64,000 nucleotides of DNA from [Phialemoniopsis] sp. UDSM-2020 (lineage: Eukaryota > Ascomycota > Sordariomycetes > Thyridiales > Thyridiaceae): positions 6,138,001 to 6,202,000 of the forward strand of contig JAEILZ010000002.1 in NCBI GenBank assembly GCA_018873225.1, given 5' to 3'. The translations under genes were made by a program, and so were the position numbers. A model generated the notes under the pieces. That model was not told the DNA's origin and made no database searches. It saw nothing but the letters and a program-made list of their open reading frames with translations. Below are positions 1 through 10,752 of this stretch, one piece after another (position 1 is the first letter of the stretch; each line of letters begins with the position of its first letter).

Positions 1-995
1 AAGATTGACACTTTGATCTCCTCGAGAAGATCGTCGCCAACTTGAGCAAGGCTTGCAGGTGTGCCCACTTGCTCCGCGATGCGATCCTCGGCCTCTCGGC
101 TCAGCGCCATCTTGCACAACATCCCCTCCACAGGGTGGGCGCACCGTTCAAAAAACTCGGGCGTCCACTCTCGATCCACGATGCGAGCCATATTCTCTTC
201 GTCCGAGATTATGACATCCAGCTTTGCGTCCAGGAGTTCCAGAAGTTCCCTCACAAGGGCGGCTTTCGTATCTTCATCGCTAGAGATTTGAGAGGGAACG
301 CTTGCGATGTCAGCTTGCAGTTTAGTAATACTGCGCTTCATCGCCTTCTTGTGGATTTTGAAACCGGTTCGGGTGGAGCGCGATACCCGGTGCTCTCGAA
401 TTGCAGCCTGGGCCATCTGCTGCGCCAGCGCAATCCTATGGTGAACAGTCTCGTTTTCTAGTGCACTTGGAGCGCAGATTGACCCGATGAAGCTGATATA
501 CACGCGCTCATCCAACGTGGGACGGTTCCCCGGGGGACCCTCGCGCAGGGCGCGCGCAAACAAGGCCATCATGGGCTGCGTAATGGCCCTGTTGGGCCAG
601 ACCAGCAGCACAGAGCCCTCCCGAGCGAAGGTGAAGAGATGGGGCCAGAAAGTCTGGATCCAAGAGTTAGCATGCGCTAACAAGCAGTGGGCTAGATGCA
701 AATCGCACAACGCGAAACTTGGGGAAGAAAGGGTCCGAGACGATAGAGAAGGGAGACGACTTACCTCGCAAGCTTCCATTGCTCGCAGCACCTCATCATC
801 TGTGATTGGCTCCTCGCCCTCGAAGAACCTGCGCAGTGCCACCAAGGGGCGGACCATCTCAATGTAAAGTTCGAGATAGCTGTCGAGAAAACGAGAAGCC
901 ACTTCGAAGCTCTGCTCTGAGCCAGTAGCCCGGAAGTCGTTCCTTGCTTGCTTGAAAGCCTCAACGTCAAGTAGAAGCTCGTTTTCGTCGGCCAT
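1..995 (-). CDS. Unknown protein A, partial (C-terminus beyond left edge)
   Basis: I do not recognise a family for this gene. Exon 1 is 765-995 (ATG at 995) and exon 2 runs from 653 off the left edge with an open frame to base 1. The intron has a GTAAGT donor, a GCTAACTC branch-like site and a CAG acceptor, and is phase 0. At least 294 residues are present, mostly charged and helical. Exon 1 ends with RRFFEGEEPITDDEV followed by 9 residues. The protein clearly resembles gene B just upstream in the same orientation (shared RRFFEGEEPITDDEV, GPPxNRPxLxERxYxSFIG and IALAQxMAQ blocks), so A and B are a tandem duplication. Short segments of the type [DR]RI-x(5)-TPE recur in the C-terminal part. No signal peptide or membrane segment is apparent. 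Function unknown. Confidence 0.75.
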   Translation of the reverse strand, partial: MADENELLLDVEAFKQARNDFRATGSEQSFEVASRFLDSYLELYIEMVRPLVALRRFFEGEEPITDDEVLRAMEACEVSRLPSLSSRTLSSPSFALCDLHLAHCLLAHANSWIQTFWPHLFTFAREGSVLLVWPNRAITQPMMALFARALREGPPGNRPTLDERVYISFIGSICAPSALENETVHHRIALAQQMAQAAIREHRVSRSTRTGFKIHKKAMKRSITKLQADIASVPSQISSDEDTKAALVRELLELLDAKLDVIISDEENMARIVDREWTPEFFERCAHPVEGMLCKMALSREAEDRIAEQVGTPASLAQVGDDLLEEIKVSI

Positions 996-1880
996 TGTAA
1001 CCGATGAGACGAGAGAAGGATCAGATGCTTTTGGATGTTTGCCAGTGATATATTTTGAGCCCATAGAGCTTACAGTGTTGTCGTTGACCAAGACTTGGAC
1101 TGCTCGACTGTTGTGAGTGGTGTTGGTGATGAGAGAAGCTGGAGGAAAGTGGGAAGAAAGAAGGGGGAGACCACGCTATTTGAAGGGTGAAACCTCAAAC
1201 AATGAAGTGGACTGAGGATTGTTGACTTTAGGTTCAGCTTTAGTGGTGAAGATCGATGGAGGTGCAAGTGAATACCAGGGCTTCAAGGCAGCCCCTAACC
1301 CACTTTCCCTCCTTATTGTGATGACTTGGTACCGTGCTAGACCTTGATCACTGAGTTGACATCCAATCACCAAGGCATTTACGACTTGTCCGGTGAATCA
1401 TGATTTTTGGGGGTTTCACGCTCCTCAAGTTGACAACTCATACTGACATAAGGGCACCATATTCATGTTTGGAAGACAACACAACAGCTCCCATTTCGGG
1501 CCACTGGGGATTTCTACAGTCCAGCGTATCTGGCAAGGAGAACAGACGATGTTTGTCACTAAAATGCTACCTTTGATCTGTACGCCATCAGTTCTCCAAT
1601 ACAACTATGAATGCTTAAAAATACATCAAGAAAGTTGCGCTTTGTTCCATTAACTTCGTAGAGCTTCGCCGAGCCAGTATTGCTCCCTAGACACTTGCCA
1701 CAGATAGACAGCCGTGTTGCCGGAAAACAGCCGTGCTCGAAAATCTCCCAACGGAGAGCAGACCAGGAAGAAGGGAGTTAATAAGGACTTGCCAGTGAGC
1801 AGTCTATGCGGGCAACAGCCTAGATACTCCGTTTTGTAGATTGATCCTCGCTTCCTCTGCAGTTACACATCTTAGTCTCC
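996..1880. other. Intergenic, presumed promoter of gene A
   Basis: This stretch lies between the start of A and the 3' end of B. It contains only short overlapping open frames without family resemblance or splice structure. I see no RNA gene or mobile element in it. Confidence 0.5.
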
Positions 1881-3058
1881 TCATCGACCATGCAGACGAT
1901 CGAATATCTTCCGCATAACATCATCCATCATGTCCAGCAGAGCAATTTCTTTAGCGCGATGCTGGCGCTCTGTAGCGAGCAACTCCGGCGTACACACTGC
2001 TTCCACAATGCGATCGGTCTCCTCGCCCAGAACATACGCTCTCGCTTCCTCGGAAAGGGCATTGCGGATGGCAGCGAGCAGTTCCGGCGAGCATACTCGC
2101 CTCGCGATGCGATCCTTGGTTCTCTGGCTGAATATCCTCGCCTCCGGCCTGGTCTCCAACTTCATCCTGTACCTCGCCTCAAGCCACTCCATGGTGATAG
2201 CTCGCTCCACGAAGCGTTCCACGTGGCCTTGTGTCATCACGCTCGCCTCCAGCTCCTGCACCACAATGGCCCTCACGCGAGCTCTCGTAGCCTCGTCACA
2301 GCGCTGAGCATGGGGTCCGCCGCGAACGAGGTCTTGCAAGAAGGCAATGCTACTCTCCAGTGTCTTCTTGTGGTTAGTGAAAAGGGAGTCGGCCGAGCCC
2401 ACGCCCTGGGTCACTGGGTCGGCTCCGGTCACCACCTGGGCCATGTGTTGCGCGAGAGCAATCTTGTCCTGAACCGTCTGCGCCTCCTCTTGTCCGGGTG
2501 GCGCGTGGATGAACCCGATGAAGCTCAAGTACGCACGCTCGTTCAGCATAGGACGATTGTCTGGCGGACCTTGGCGGAGGCCGCGCGCGAGTTCGGCCAT
2601 CAATGCATGGGTTGATGTCGGGTTGGCTATCATGGAGTCGCCCTGCGCGAATCGAAAGACCCACGGCCAGTAAACCTGGATGCATCCATCAATACGTGAT
2701 CTCGAAACAAGCAGGGTACCAAATTACTTACCTTGCAAGCATCCATCGCTTGCTGCACCTCATCATCAGTGATTGGCTCTTCTCCCTCGAAGAACCTTCG
2801 GAGCGCTACCAAGTGACGGATATGGCTGATCCAAGTCTCCTCGGCAATCTTGTTGACGGCACAAGAAGCTGCCTCGAAGCTTTCCGTGGAGCCAGTGGCC
2901 AAGAAGAGAGCTTTTGCTTCTTTAAATTCGCCATGGGCAGCGGTCGCCTGTGTGAATCCGATGTTGCCCAGAATGGAGCCCTCGTCGGCTGGGTTGCTTG
3001 GGAGGTTGGCAGCAGACCCCGAGGGGATGGCTAGTGTGGTTTTGTTCTCGTCGTTCAT
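1881..3058 (-). CDS. Unknown protein B, tandem paralogue of A
   Basis: Unrecognised family. Exon 1 is 2732-3058 (109 codons, ATG at 3058) and exon 2 is 1881-2675, giving 373 aa. The intron starts GTAAGTAA, ends ATCCAG and is phase 0, at the same place as in gene A. Exon 1 ends with the conserved block RRFFEGEEPITDDEV plus 9 residues; exon 2 opens with VYWPWVFRFAQGDS. The C-terminal half carries three imperfect repeats of the type ERFVERAITMEWLEA / DRIARRVCSPELLAA / DRIVEAVCTPELLAT. The protein is Arg/Glu-rich and helical, with no signal peptide or membrane segment, so it is probably intracellular. B and A are adjacent and co-oriented. Genes C and D share the exon-1-end block only weakly in sequence but with the intron at the same position. 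Confidence 0.8.
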
Positions 3059-3706
3059 CGTGGCTGATTAACTGGTAGCAGGCACTGAGGCTTTGGTTTA
3101 TTGTCAGGACAATGACCTAGGCCATGTTGGGTCTGGAGCCTCTTGCGTCGATGAGGGTTGAGACTTACACTGTTAAATGTTTGTGGATGTTGATGATGGA
3201 GAAAGATTGGAAGGTTTGTTGGAAGATGGGACAAGACAGTCCTGTTCAAACGGTAATGAGAATAAGAGGGTGGGATAAATTGATGGTTCTTTGATTTCAA
3301 GTTCAAATTTCTGTCAAAGAATCAAGAAACGCAGGTGAATAAAAGGGATGGAAGGCAACCACCAATTTCCCTCTTCGGCACAACACACTGTTTCCATGTC
3401 TAGCAATTGTTGGATTAGGTTTAGTAGAATCAAAAGATTCAACTTTGTACAGCTATTTAATCATTCATAAACTATATTAGTTCCACCTTTCATAATGAGG
3501 ACAGGGCCTAATACATCGAACACGTCAAGACATAGAGAACACAAAAGTCAAATTCGAACAAACAATGACTGTTCTCAACTTTCGCAAACACAAGCACATA
3601 TCTCGCAAAGATCTGTCAATCCTCTCGATCATTGTCTACTGGGACTCAAAAATGGTTTAACTTGAGTCATAACATGTTTTGGCTGAACAAGCTCTCGTTA
3701 GAAGTT
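3059..3706. other. Intergenic, presumed promoter of gene B
   Basis: AT-richer stretch between B and the 3' end of the GH43-type gene. It holds no supported gene; the open frames are short and non-conserved in character. Confidence 0.5.
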
Positions 3707-5356
3707 CTACCATTGATGGACATAGAGCTCAGCTTTGTCCTGCTTGCGAAGCTCTTGGAGATAAATCTGTGCGCCGTAGATGCTGCCTTCGCTTACTTTT
3801 GGTTTCGCCATCGTTCCGTAGCAGCCGTTTGTGGCGTTGGTAGAGAGCACGATGCTTGAGACCTCCTTGCCTGACACATCCATGGTGACCTTCTCCGGAG
3901 CCCAGGAGATATTGGATGCCGGCCAGGTGAAGTTCTGGGAGTGTCCGTCGGCGAAACCCACACTGATGACAAGAGCGCCGTCAAGGAGCGGTCCGGCATT
4001 CGTGGTCGGCGCGAGGTTGTCGGTTCTCTGAAAGACGGACATCTGGAGCTTGGATCCCTTCTTGGGCGTGGAGTACGAGGCCACGACGTTCTGCCAGTTG
4101 CGAACGCGGCAGTCGAGCTGATAGGGAATCGGCTCGTCGGGGGTTGTCGCGTTAGCCACCAGAGAAATCTTGGCCTTGGGTGCACAGGTGTAGGGCTTTA
4201 GGGTGTGGTCGTCGTTGAACTCGAAGGGGTAGAAATAAGTGCCACTGACGGCCTGCTGGTTGTCGGCGTGCCAGATGTAGCCCTTGTAACCTCGGTTGCG
4301 CACGTAGTTGCTGGGACTGGTGCGGTAGCCCATGATGCCGCCGACAATGACTTGGCCGTCAGCCGTGGGAAGAACATTGGCACCCTTGTTCTGACCGCCG
4401 CAACCATCCTTGGTGAGGTAGCCGCCGTCCTTGTAGGGACCAAAAGGGCTGTCGGAATATAGGTAGTAGATGTAGCCGGCGCAGTTCTGGCACGTGTATC
4501 CAAAGGTCAGGTAGTAGTAGCCGTCGTGATAGAAAGCGCCAGATGCCTCGAAGCTAAAGTCCTGCTCCAGAAGATCTGTGTTGTTACGAATGAGGACAGC
4601 GGAGTTTTCTACCGTTCCAGTGAGCTCGGGCGTCAACTGCTGAACCCAAATGTTCCACACCGGCAGACCCTCGTATGGATCCCTCAAGATGTCGTCAAAG
4701 GGGTCGCTGAGGATGTAGTGGGTGCCGTCTGGCCCGACAAAGATGTCAAAGTCGTGGTTCAGGTATGGACCAGTCATGTTGTGAAGCTCGCCCCAGGGCC
4801 CGGCAGGGGACTTGGAGGTTGTGTAGCGGATCTTGTCGCCGCCGCCAAGATACATGACATACTGCTCTGTGACGTTGCTGTAACGGACGATTGGCTTGGT
4901 GAGTCCGGCGTTGGGGTTGTAGAAGTCCATTAGCTTCCAGTTGGTAAGGTCCGGCGACTTGAACGTCTTGATACCGCAGGGGCCATCGGCACCGTAGTCG
5001 GCGAACGGATAGACTGGTGGGTTTGGGTAGTCTCCGTCCTTGGGCAGCCGGCCATAGACGGCCAGGTTCATGCCACAGCCCCAGGTGGCCACGTACATGT
5101 AGTAGGCGCCCTCCCAGTAGCTCAGGTGAGCCTCGCCCATCTCCAGGCCATCTCCGTCGACAGTGGCCGGGTAGACTGGCTGACCGTACTTGAGGGGCTG
5201 CAGAGGGTGCGGCTGCAGACCATCATCCTTATCGAGGATGTCGGTGCTAGCAAAGTTGATTTTCGTTGCGTAAGGGCCAGTGTTACACGTCGCTCCACCG
5301 ACTGCCACTGAGCAGAACACTAGAGCGGCGTTGACAAGCTTGAGAATAGGTGCCAT
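3707..5356 (-). CDS. Secreted GH43-type glycoside hydrolase
   Basis: Single-exon gene of 549 aa. The start at 5356 was chosen because MAPILKLVNAALVFCSVAVG is a good signal peptide; the frame runs 42 codons further upstream but that would bury it. The features fit the GH43 five-bladed beta-propeller: GEAHLSYWEGAYYMY near residue 75 (compare the AHGGxI...G.YYWYG region of exo-galactanase-like GH43), FKSPDLTNW, DFDIFVGPDGTHYIL (a conserved Asp blade), and FEASGAFYHDGYYYLTFG with the probable acid Glu. About 130 C-terminal residues form an accessory beta-rich domain with N-glycosylation sequons. The likely role is extracellular debranching of arabinan or galactan side chains; substrate is not determined from sequence. 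It is divergent from the Pof1-like gene across about 0.9 kb. Confidence 0.85.
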   Translation of the reverse strand: MAPILKLVNAALVFCSVAVGGATCNTGPYATKINFASTDILDKDDGLQPHPLQPLKYGQPVYPATVDGDGLEMGEAHLSYWEGAYYMYVATWGCGMNLAVYGRLPKDGDYPNPPVYPFADYGADGPCGIKTFKSPDLTNWKLMDFYNPNAGLTKPIVRYSNVTEQYVMYLGGGDKIRYTTSKSPAGPWGELHNMTGPYLNHDFDIFVGPDGTHYILSDPFDDILRDPYEGLPVWNIWVQQLTPELTGTVENSAVLIRNNTDLLEQDFSFEASGAFYHDGYYYLTFGYTCQNCAGYIYYLYSDSPFGPYKDGGYLTKDGCGGQNKGANVLPTADGQVIVGGIMGYRTSPSNYVRNRGYKGYIWHADNQQAVSGTYFYPFEFNDDHTLKPYTCAPKAKISLVANATTPDEPIPYQLDCRVRNWQNVVASYSTPKKGSKLQMSVFQRTDNLAPTTNAGPLLDGALVISVGFADGHSQNFTWPASNISWAPEKVTMDVSGKEVSSIVLSTNATNGCYGTMAKPKVSEGSIYGAQIYLQELRKQDKAELYVHQW

Positions 5357-6248
5357 GGCGAGTGACGGCGTTGTATTGAGTTGCTGAAAGTGACTATCTA
5401 GTCTGGCGACTACGAGATTTACATATCTACTGAGACACATGGAGACGGGTAGGTCTTTATGCAACAACACTTGTCGCGGCAACGAGAAGCACGCAACTGC
5501 CGATCATGCTCTCATCCGATCCTCGCCATCAACATCATATTGAAGTACGAGACCATGACCTTGCTAACGGCATGGGGGTTGGGTTGTAACCCAAGTACAT
5601 AGGTTGTGGTGCGGAGAAGGGCCTTTGCCAAGCGGGGACCCCAGGTCTGGAGAATGGCGAAAGCAGATCGATGCGTGCGGAGGACGCCCAGATAAGCATG
5701 GCTTGTAGACCTCGGGCGGTCTTGCTGCTTGCATTGGCGGTCAGGGCGGCGCAACGGGTAGGCTTTACGCTGGGTGGTTGTGGTTGATGCTCAGATGCGG
5801 AGCGTTCTGACATGCGGGTAAGAGGAGATGTGATCGGGGCGCCGTTCCTTTATGCTCGGAGTACCGCGTTTACGGTGTAGAGAGCGGGCAAAGGCGGTGC
5901 CCCCGAGCGAAGAAAAGACGGCGCTCCGAGAAGAAATGCGGTGCCCCGAGCACGTCATGAGGAGAAAGCTGTCGCTGTCAAGTCCAGTTGCCCGCTTGGG
6001 TGCATGATCATCGTCTCTAGGGCAGATTGGGAGTGCGGGGGCCCCACTCAAGCTCGATGCCGTGTCGGCTTCCTTTGCAAGCTGCTTGACCTGCAGTTCA
6101 TCAACTTTCTCCGACAGAAACGACTTCTGGACGCCAATGTACTTCGCCTGCTGCGTCTGGTACCTCCAAGCATCTTGCAACGACCTTATCGCCTGCACTA
6201 CTCCTCGCACTAGCACATCACACATCGTGTCCTAATCTAACCCCGCAC
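5357..6248. promoter_or_regulatory. Divergent promoter region, GH43 / Pof1-like
   Basis: About 0.9 kb between two diverging starts. Open frames at about 5512-5813 and 5791-6225 are Arg/Ser-rich and unlike any family, so I do not call them. No clear TATA box stands out. Confidence 0.4.
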
Positions 6249-7283
6249 ATGTCAGAACAGCAGCCGCCAGCCGCCTCTCACCCGCCCCTCCCGGCCTTCA
6301 TTGAGCGCTCGGTGCGCGCGCAGCAGATGCTCCCGTCCCACCGGCCGCTACGAGAGTTTTTCTCTCGTGCCCTATCGGACTTTCAGGCATCGGGCCGCCG
6401 GTTTCGGGTCGTCTGCACCGCCACCCATGCCGGGAGGGAACTACCGAAGGGGGATCCCGCACCAGTGAGGCACCGGTCTGCGGGGTCGGGAAGGCTGGTG
6501 GTGCTGGACTCATCCTTCAACCCGCCTACGCGGGCACACCTGAGGATGGCCGTTGATGCGCTGCGGGATGGAAGCAGTCATAGGGCGAGCCGGCTGATGC
6601 TCCTGTTGTCTGTCAACAATGCCGACAAGAAGCCCAAGCCGGCGGGCTTTGAGCAACGGATGGCCATGATGTGGGGCTTTGCGAAGGACATGCACGAGGA
6701 GCTACGCACAGAGCAGGGGCAAGGGGACCAGGACAGTAAAGACGGCCTCGCAATCGATCTCGCACTTACGACGCAAGCTTTCTTTCACGACAAGAGTGCT
6801 GCCATCGCGGAGGATGGTTTCTACGGTACCGAGAGGGATCAGGAAGAGCAAGAGTTTCTGACAGGCTACGATACCCTCATCCGGATTTTCAACCCTAAAT
6901 ATTACAGCTCGCCAGCATCGTCCAATTACGAGCCCACCACTCAAGAGGAAGAGACACCGATACAGAGGGCGCTGTCACCATTCTTTGGGCGCGCGCGGTT
7001 GCGGGTCGTGATGAGGGCAGATGACGAGTGGGGCGGCCGGGAAGAGCAGGTGCAGTACGTTGAGGGACTGAAGGGTGGCGATGGGCTTTTGAACAAGGTC
7101 GGGGGTCGGGAGGAGTGGGCGGATAGGATTGAGCTTGTCGAGGGCAGGAAAGAAGGGGAGAATATCGTGAGTAGTACCCTGGCGAGATCGGCTGCCAAGG
7201 AGAAGGACTGGACGGCGCTGAAAAGGCTGGTGACACCAGAAGTCGGCAAGTGGATTGAGCGCGAGGGACTGTATGAAGAGTAG
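6249..7283 (+). CDS. pof1: Pof1-like nicotinamide-nucleotide adenylyltransferase family protein
   Basis: Single exon, 344 aa. The nucleotidyltransferase signature is visible as LDSSFNPPTRAHLRM (about residues 86-100), where TRAH takes the place of the T/HxGH motif, and the C-terminal ENIVSSTLARSAA corresponds to the ISSTxxR motif that binds ATP phosphates. In this superfamily these enzymes join ATP to nicotinamide mononucleotide to make NAD; yeast Pof1 is the closest architecture I know. The N-terminal ~80 residues are low-complexity and the middle (about 150-250) is fungal-specific, with a GYDTLIRIFNPKYY segment usual in this group. No targeting signal is evident. Assignment to the family is firm; the exact substrate is inferred. 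Confidence 0.85.
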   Translation: MSEQQPPAASHPPLPAFIERSVRAQQMLPSHRPLREFFSRALSDFQASGRRFRVVCTATHAGRELPKGDPAPVRHRSAGSGRLVVLDSSFNPPTRAHLRMAVDALRDGSSHRASRLMLLLSVNNADKKPKPAGFEQRMAMMWGFAKDMHEELRTEQGQGDQDSKDGLAIDLALTTQAFFHDKSAAIAEDGFYGTERDQEEQEFLTGYDTLIRIFNPKYYSSPASSNYEPTTQEEETPIQRALSPFFGRARLRVVMRADDEWGGREEQVQYVEGLKGGDGLLNKVGGREEWADRIELVEGRKEGENIVSSTLARSAAKEKDWTALKRLVTPEVGKWIEREGLYEE

Positions 7284-8570
7284 TCATAGGTATTGATGTG
7301 GTTAAAGACAAGGTGTGAAGGCAAATGTATCCTAGTCTGTGGGAGAGCATCGCGATTCGCTTTCTCGCTCATGGAGGCGCACCACGACGAGGAAAACTTG
7401 CCGACGTGACCTGGCTCAGAAGCATAAAGCATTGAAGGGACATAGCGATAAGCCCTCGGAGTGAATAGAGACAGTAAATCTGAGCGGAGAATGAGCTTGA
7501 ACCAACTCGAGGGCATCGCATCCAATCCATCTCGACCTCTGCTGTGCGTGTCGAGAGCAAAACTCTGCAGCGGTGGCTCTGCCCGCGCGAAAATCGGCAG
7601 AAAGCCCCTGCACTGCGGGCGGTGACTGGAAATTTTAGCGGTGAGGTGCGGCAGTAACCAAAATTTGCAGGCTCGCTTAGCGCCGCACGGGCCCACGGGC
7701 AGCCAACATAAATATCTCGCCGCCCGCGCTGAACTTTCAGTTCTCCTTTTCTTCTTTTTTTTCTTCATGTCGACAATACTTCAGAGAATCATTTCTATAG
7801 TAGTTGTCTCCTTCTTGGTTCCCTAAAAGAGCCACAGATCCCACCCTGGTTGATGACCAAAAATCCTCGGCGCCCTAGAGTGAAGCATACCACCGGTGTA
7901 GCAGCCGGAACTTCTCGCACTGCCTGCAAAGGCGGCGGTCCTTTTTTCCTCCGGGGATTCTGGACTTGTACTAGAGAGTTGGTGATGATCTTTACCCCGA
8001 TTTCCCAGGGTCTTGCCTTCGGGCGCTTGGGCGGGGTGGGTGCCGATGGACGTCTGACAGGCCTATCTTTTTCCTCTTTTTCATTGCTGTCTCGGGCTGG
8101 TTCCCGGGACGCGAAGAAGAAGCTTCATGTTTTCGTGATCTCTGGGGTGACCTAATGACCTGTGATAGTGTGATAGTGCCGCCATGCTCGTCGGCCCTTG
8201 CGATCGAGGAAAAGCTGCTCCGTTCCCATCTACCGACGAGATTATTCGCGAGAGCCCCTCTTGTCATCATCGTTCACTACGCGTCCCAGCCCAGCATTAT
8301 TTCTTGGAAGCTTATGCTCGTAAATAATTTTGCTTGTTCCTACAATGTTTGACTGTTTTCACAGAGCACCTGCAGCGGTGCAGACTGAAGGCCTTCCCTG
8401 GCTAGCTACAGGCTTCCCCCAATAAATAAAGTGTCCCATCGTCACCATGACTGCCAGTGGGTATCATAATGCAGGCCCTGTCTCCTGAACCCCCATCCCT
8501 CCAACGCCCATTACAAATGCAAAAGGCAAACGCCTGCCATGCAACGAATTGCACACGCGCCGGTGCTCCC
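7284..8570. other. Intergenic, no gene seen
   Basis: About 1.3 kb between the 3' ends of the Pof1-like and APC10 genes (convergent). A T-rich run lies at about 7748-7764. The open frames are short shadows without splice support. No RNA gene is recognised. Confidence 0.45.
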
Positions 8571-9843
8571 TCATCGAATTTCGGGATCGTGCATAAAGTC
8601 CGGGACGCTGATGCCGCCTCCGACATCACCATTCTTCCGGGGAGACCGCGACAAGAAGTACAGCTCAGCATCCTCCTCGTCCAGCTCGTAGTGGTGGCGC
8701 CCACCCTGCCTCGCCTGCCGCCGCGGCGACTCCTCGATCAGGTGCTCCACCTCGCGCAGGGCGCCCTCCTCGTAGCCCCCGCCCGCGACGGCCTCGTCGA
8801 GCGCGTACAGCTTGATGCCGCGGATGTGCGTGTCCTTGCCGTTCTGGTGGTTCTCCTTGACCTGCATCTGCACGATCCAGCAGCACAGCGAGCGCCCGTC
8901 GTCGCCGCCGCCCACGTCCGACAGGTCCACCTCCTGCCAGCCGATCGGGTTGCTCAGCGGCAGGCTGGCGAACTCGACGAGGTCGTGGTGGCCCGTGCCG
9001 GCCGAGAAGACGACAAAGGTCGGCGTGTACGACTCGTCCTGGCTGTAGTCGACGTAGAACCGGATCGCGCGGATCTCGACGCGTCGTAGGAAGTGGATGG
9101 TCAGGAGGTGAGGCTGCTGGCCGTCCGATCTGACTGTGTATTAGCGACACGTCTTGACTGCTAGAGACGACGAAAGATGATGAGACTTACTGCCAGTACT
9201 TGTCGAGGTCGTCGTGCAGCAGCTCCTCGACACCGTTGCCGGGCTTGTGGCTGCTCACGCTAAAGTGGGCGAGGTTGTTGATCTCCTTGAGGCCCAGAGC
9301 CGCGGGATCAAACATGTTGATCGGGACTGCATCCTGCAGCTCGGACTTGTCGTGGTCCGTCTGGTCGAACTCGTCGTCGGCATTACTATCGTCGTCCTCC
9401 GGGTCCCCAATCAGCTCGTCGAGGTCCTCGTCATCCTCCTCCAGTCCATGCTCCTCCAGCGCCTCCCTGAACCGGCGGTTGACCGGCCAGTCGCCGTTGT
9501 CAGTCTCGGCCTCGAGGTCACCCGCATCAAAACTCTCGTAGTACTCGGCCAGGGACGAGTCCTCAATCTCTTCAATGCCTCCTGGTGGGTGGTGATACGT
9601 GCGGTCAGTGACTGCGTCGATCTCGGACTCGACGTATGTGCCCATGGCAATGCCGTAGACTGCGTCCATCTCATTCTCCTGGTCGAAGGTGATGGGCGGT
9701 CGCTTGACCGGAGTCCGCATCTCGAGGGGGATGTTCATGTTGAGCGGCTGTAGAGCCCGCCGGGGCAGGAGGGCTTGGGGAGGCATTGCCAAGGGAGATG
9801 AGATGCAATGATCTTGGTGTTGGAGTTGGTGATCTGACGGCAT
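8571..9843 (-). CDS. apc10: Anaphase-promoting complex subunit 10 (DOC domain)
   Basis: Two exons: 9191-9843 and 8571-9129. The intron has a GTAAGT donor and a TCAG acceptor; using the second of two adjacent AGs restores the DOC frame KYWQSDGQQPHLLTIHF, the signature of APC10/Doc1. The DOC domain is a galactose-binding-like beta-sandwich that helps the APC/C ubiquitin ligase bind substrates with the coactivator. Further family segments are RAIRFYVDYSQDESYTP, GWQEVDLSD and HIRGIKLYA. The N-terminal ~190 residues are a fungal-type extension with a very acidic tract (EEDDEDLDELIGDPEDDD). The start is uncertain: ATGs at 9963, 9843 and 9786 are all in frame. It is divergent from MRE11. Confidence 0.88.
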
Positions 9844-10752
9844 ACTCAGGGTTGCTTGAGTAGGCAAACTGAGGAGGACTTTGAATGGGAGAGAGGGGAT
9901 GAAAGAGGCGGCCCCTGCACTTGACAGAAGCAGATCTCTAATGAAGAGGTTGACGACCTCCATGTAAATCTAGGTGGACCAAAGGAAACATGATCGTGCT
10001 ACTCACTACGTGTTCTTGCTGGACCTTCATTCACCGGGGGTTGGTTGAGCGAGGGCGGCGTATGAGCCGAAGCATTTGCGACAGGAGCAGCGTTTCTAGA
10101 GCTGGCACCCGGGAACAAAGCTCGAGCATGAAAGAGGGCACGCCTAGGGCCCCTTTGTGGATTGTCTGGGTCCATGCTGGACCTGGAGTTAGAGGGGGGT
10201 TGAGGCGTAAGATATCACATATCTGGGCCCGCGATGTTGAGGTATGAGGTGAGGCGCCTGATGGCGTCTCAAAGAGCTGTCACAGTAAACAATGCATCCA
10301 TACAAGTAGTGGCGGCGCCAATTGGGTGGGCCTCAGCTATAATGGATCTTCTCTCCCCGCTGAAAGTAGCAGCTAAGCTTCACTGTTGGTGCTGAAAGAG
10401 CTCCCCTAAAAGGGAATTTACCGCCTGTAACGCAGCGCTTCAATAGCTAGTGGGACCGCCGAGACCACGTGAATTCGGGTTTGGATTCGCGTTTGCAGAC
10501 CCCTCCTGCTTTACCAAAAAGCTACCGCGACGCGCGATTCAATTAAGCAAGCAGCTTTGCGGGATTGCATCAGGCAGAAGCCGGGCTCGGAGGGAAGCTT
10601 TTCCACGCCAACTTCCACGATTCAAGAGTCTTCAATTATTCCTCTAGCATCCAGAGTGGCCTTGCATACGGCTTGATTTTCAAATTGACCAGACAGACCC
10701 GCCAGCCTTCCTATCGTCGCCGAGCACCCGGCTGCTGCGACACTCGCCCACG
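9844..10752. promoter_or_regulatory. Divergent promoter region, APC10 / MRE11
   Basis: About 0.9 kb separates the two starts, or less if APC10 begins at 9963. No supported gene is present; the small plus-strand frames at 9990-10247 and 10450-10810 have no family resemblance. Confidence 0.4.

Noticed and set aside
5512..6225. Minus-strand frames between the GH43 and Pof1-like genes
   Set aside because: Ser/Arg/Pro-rich without motif or splice support; better explained as divergent promoter DNA.
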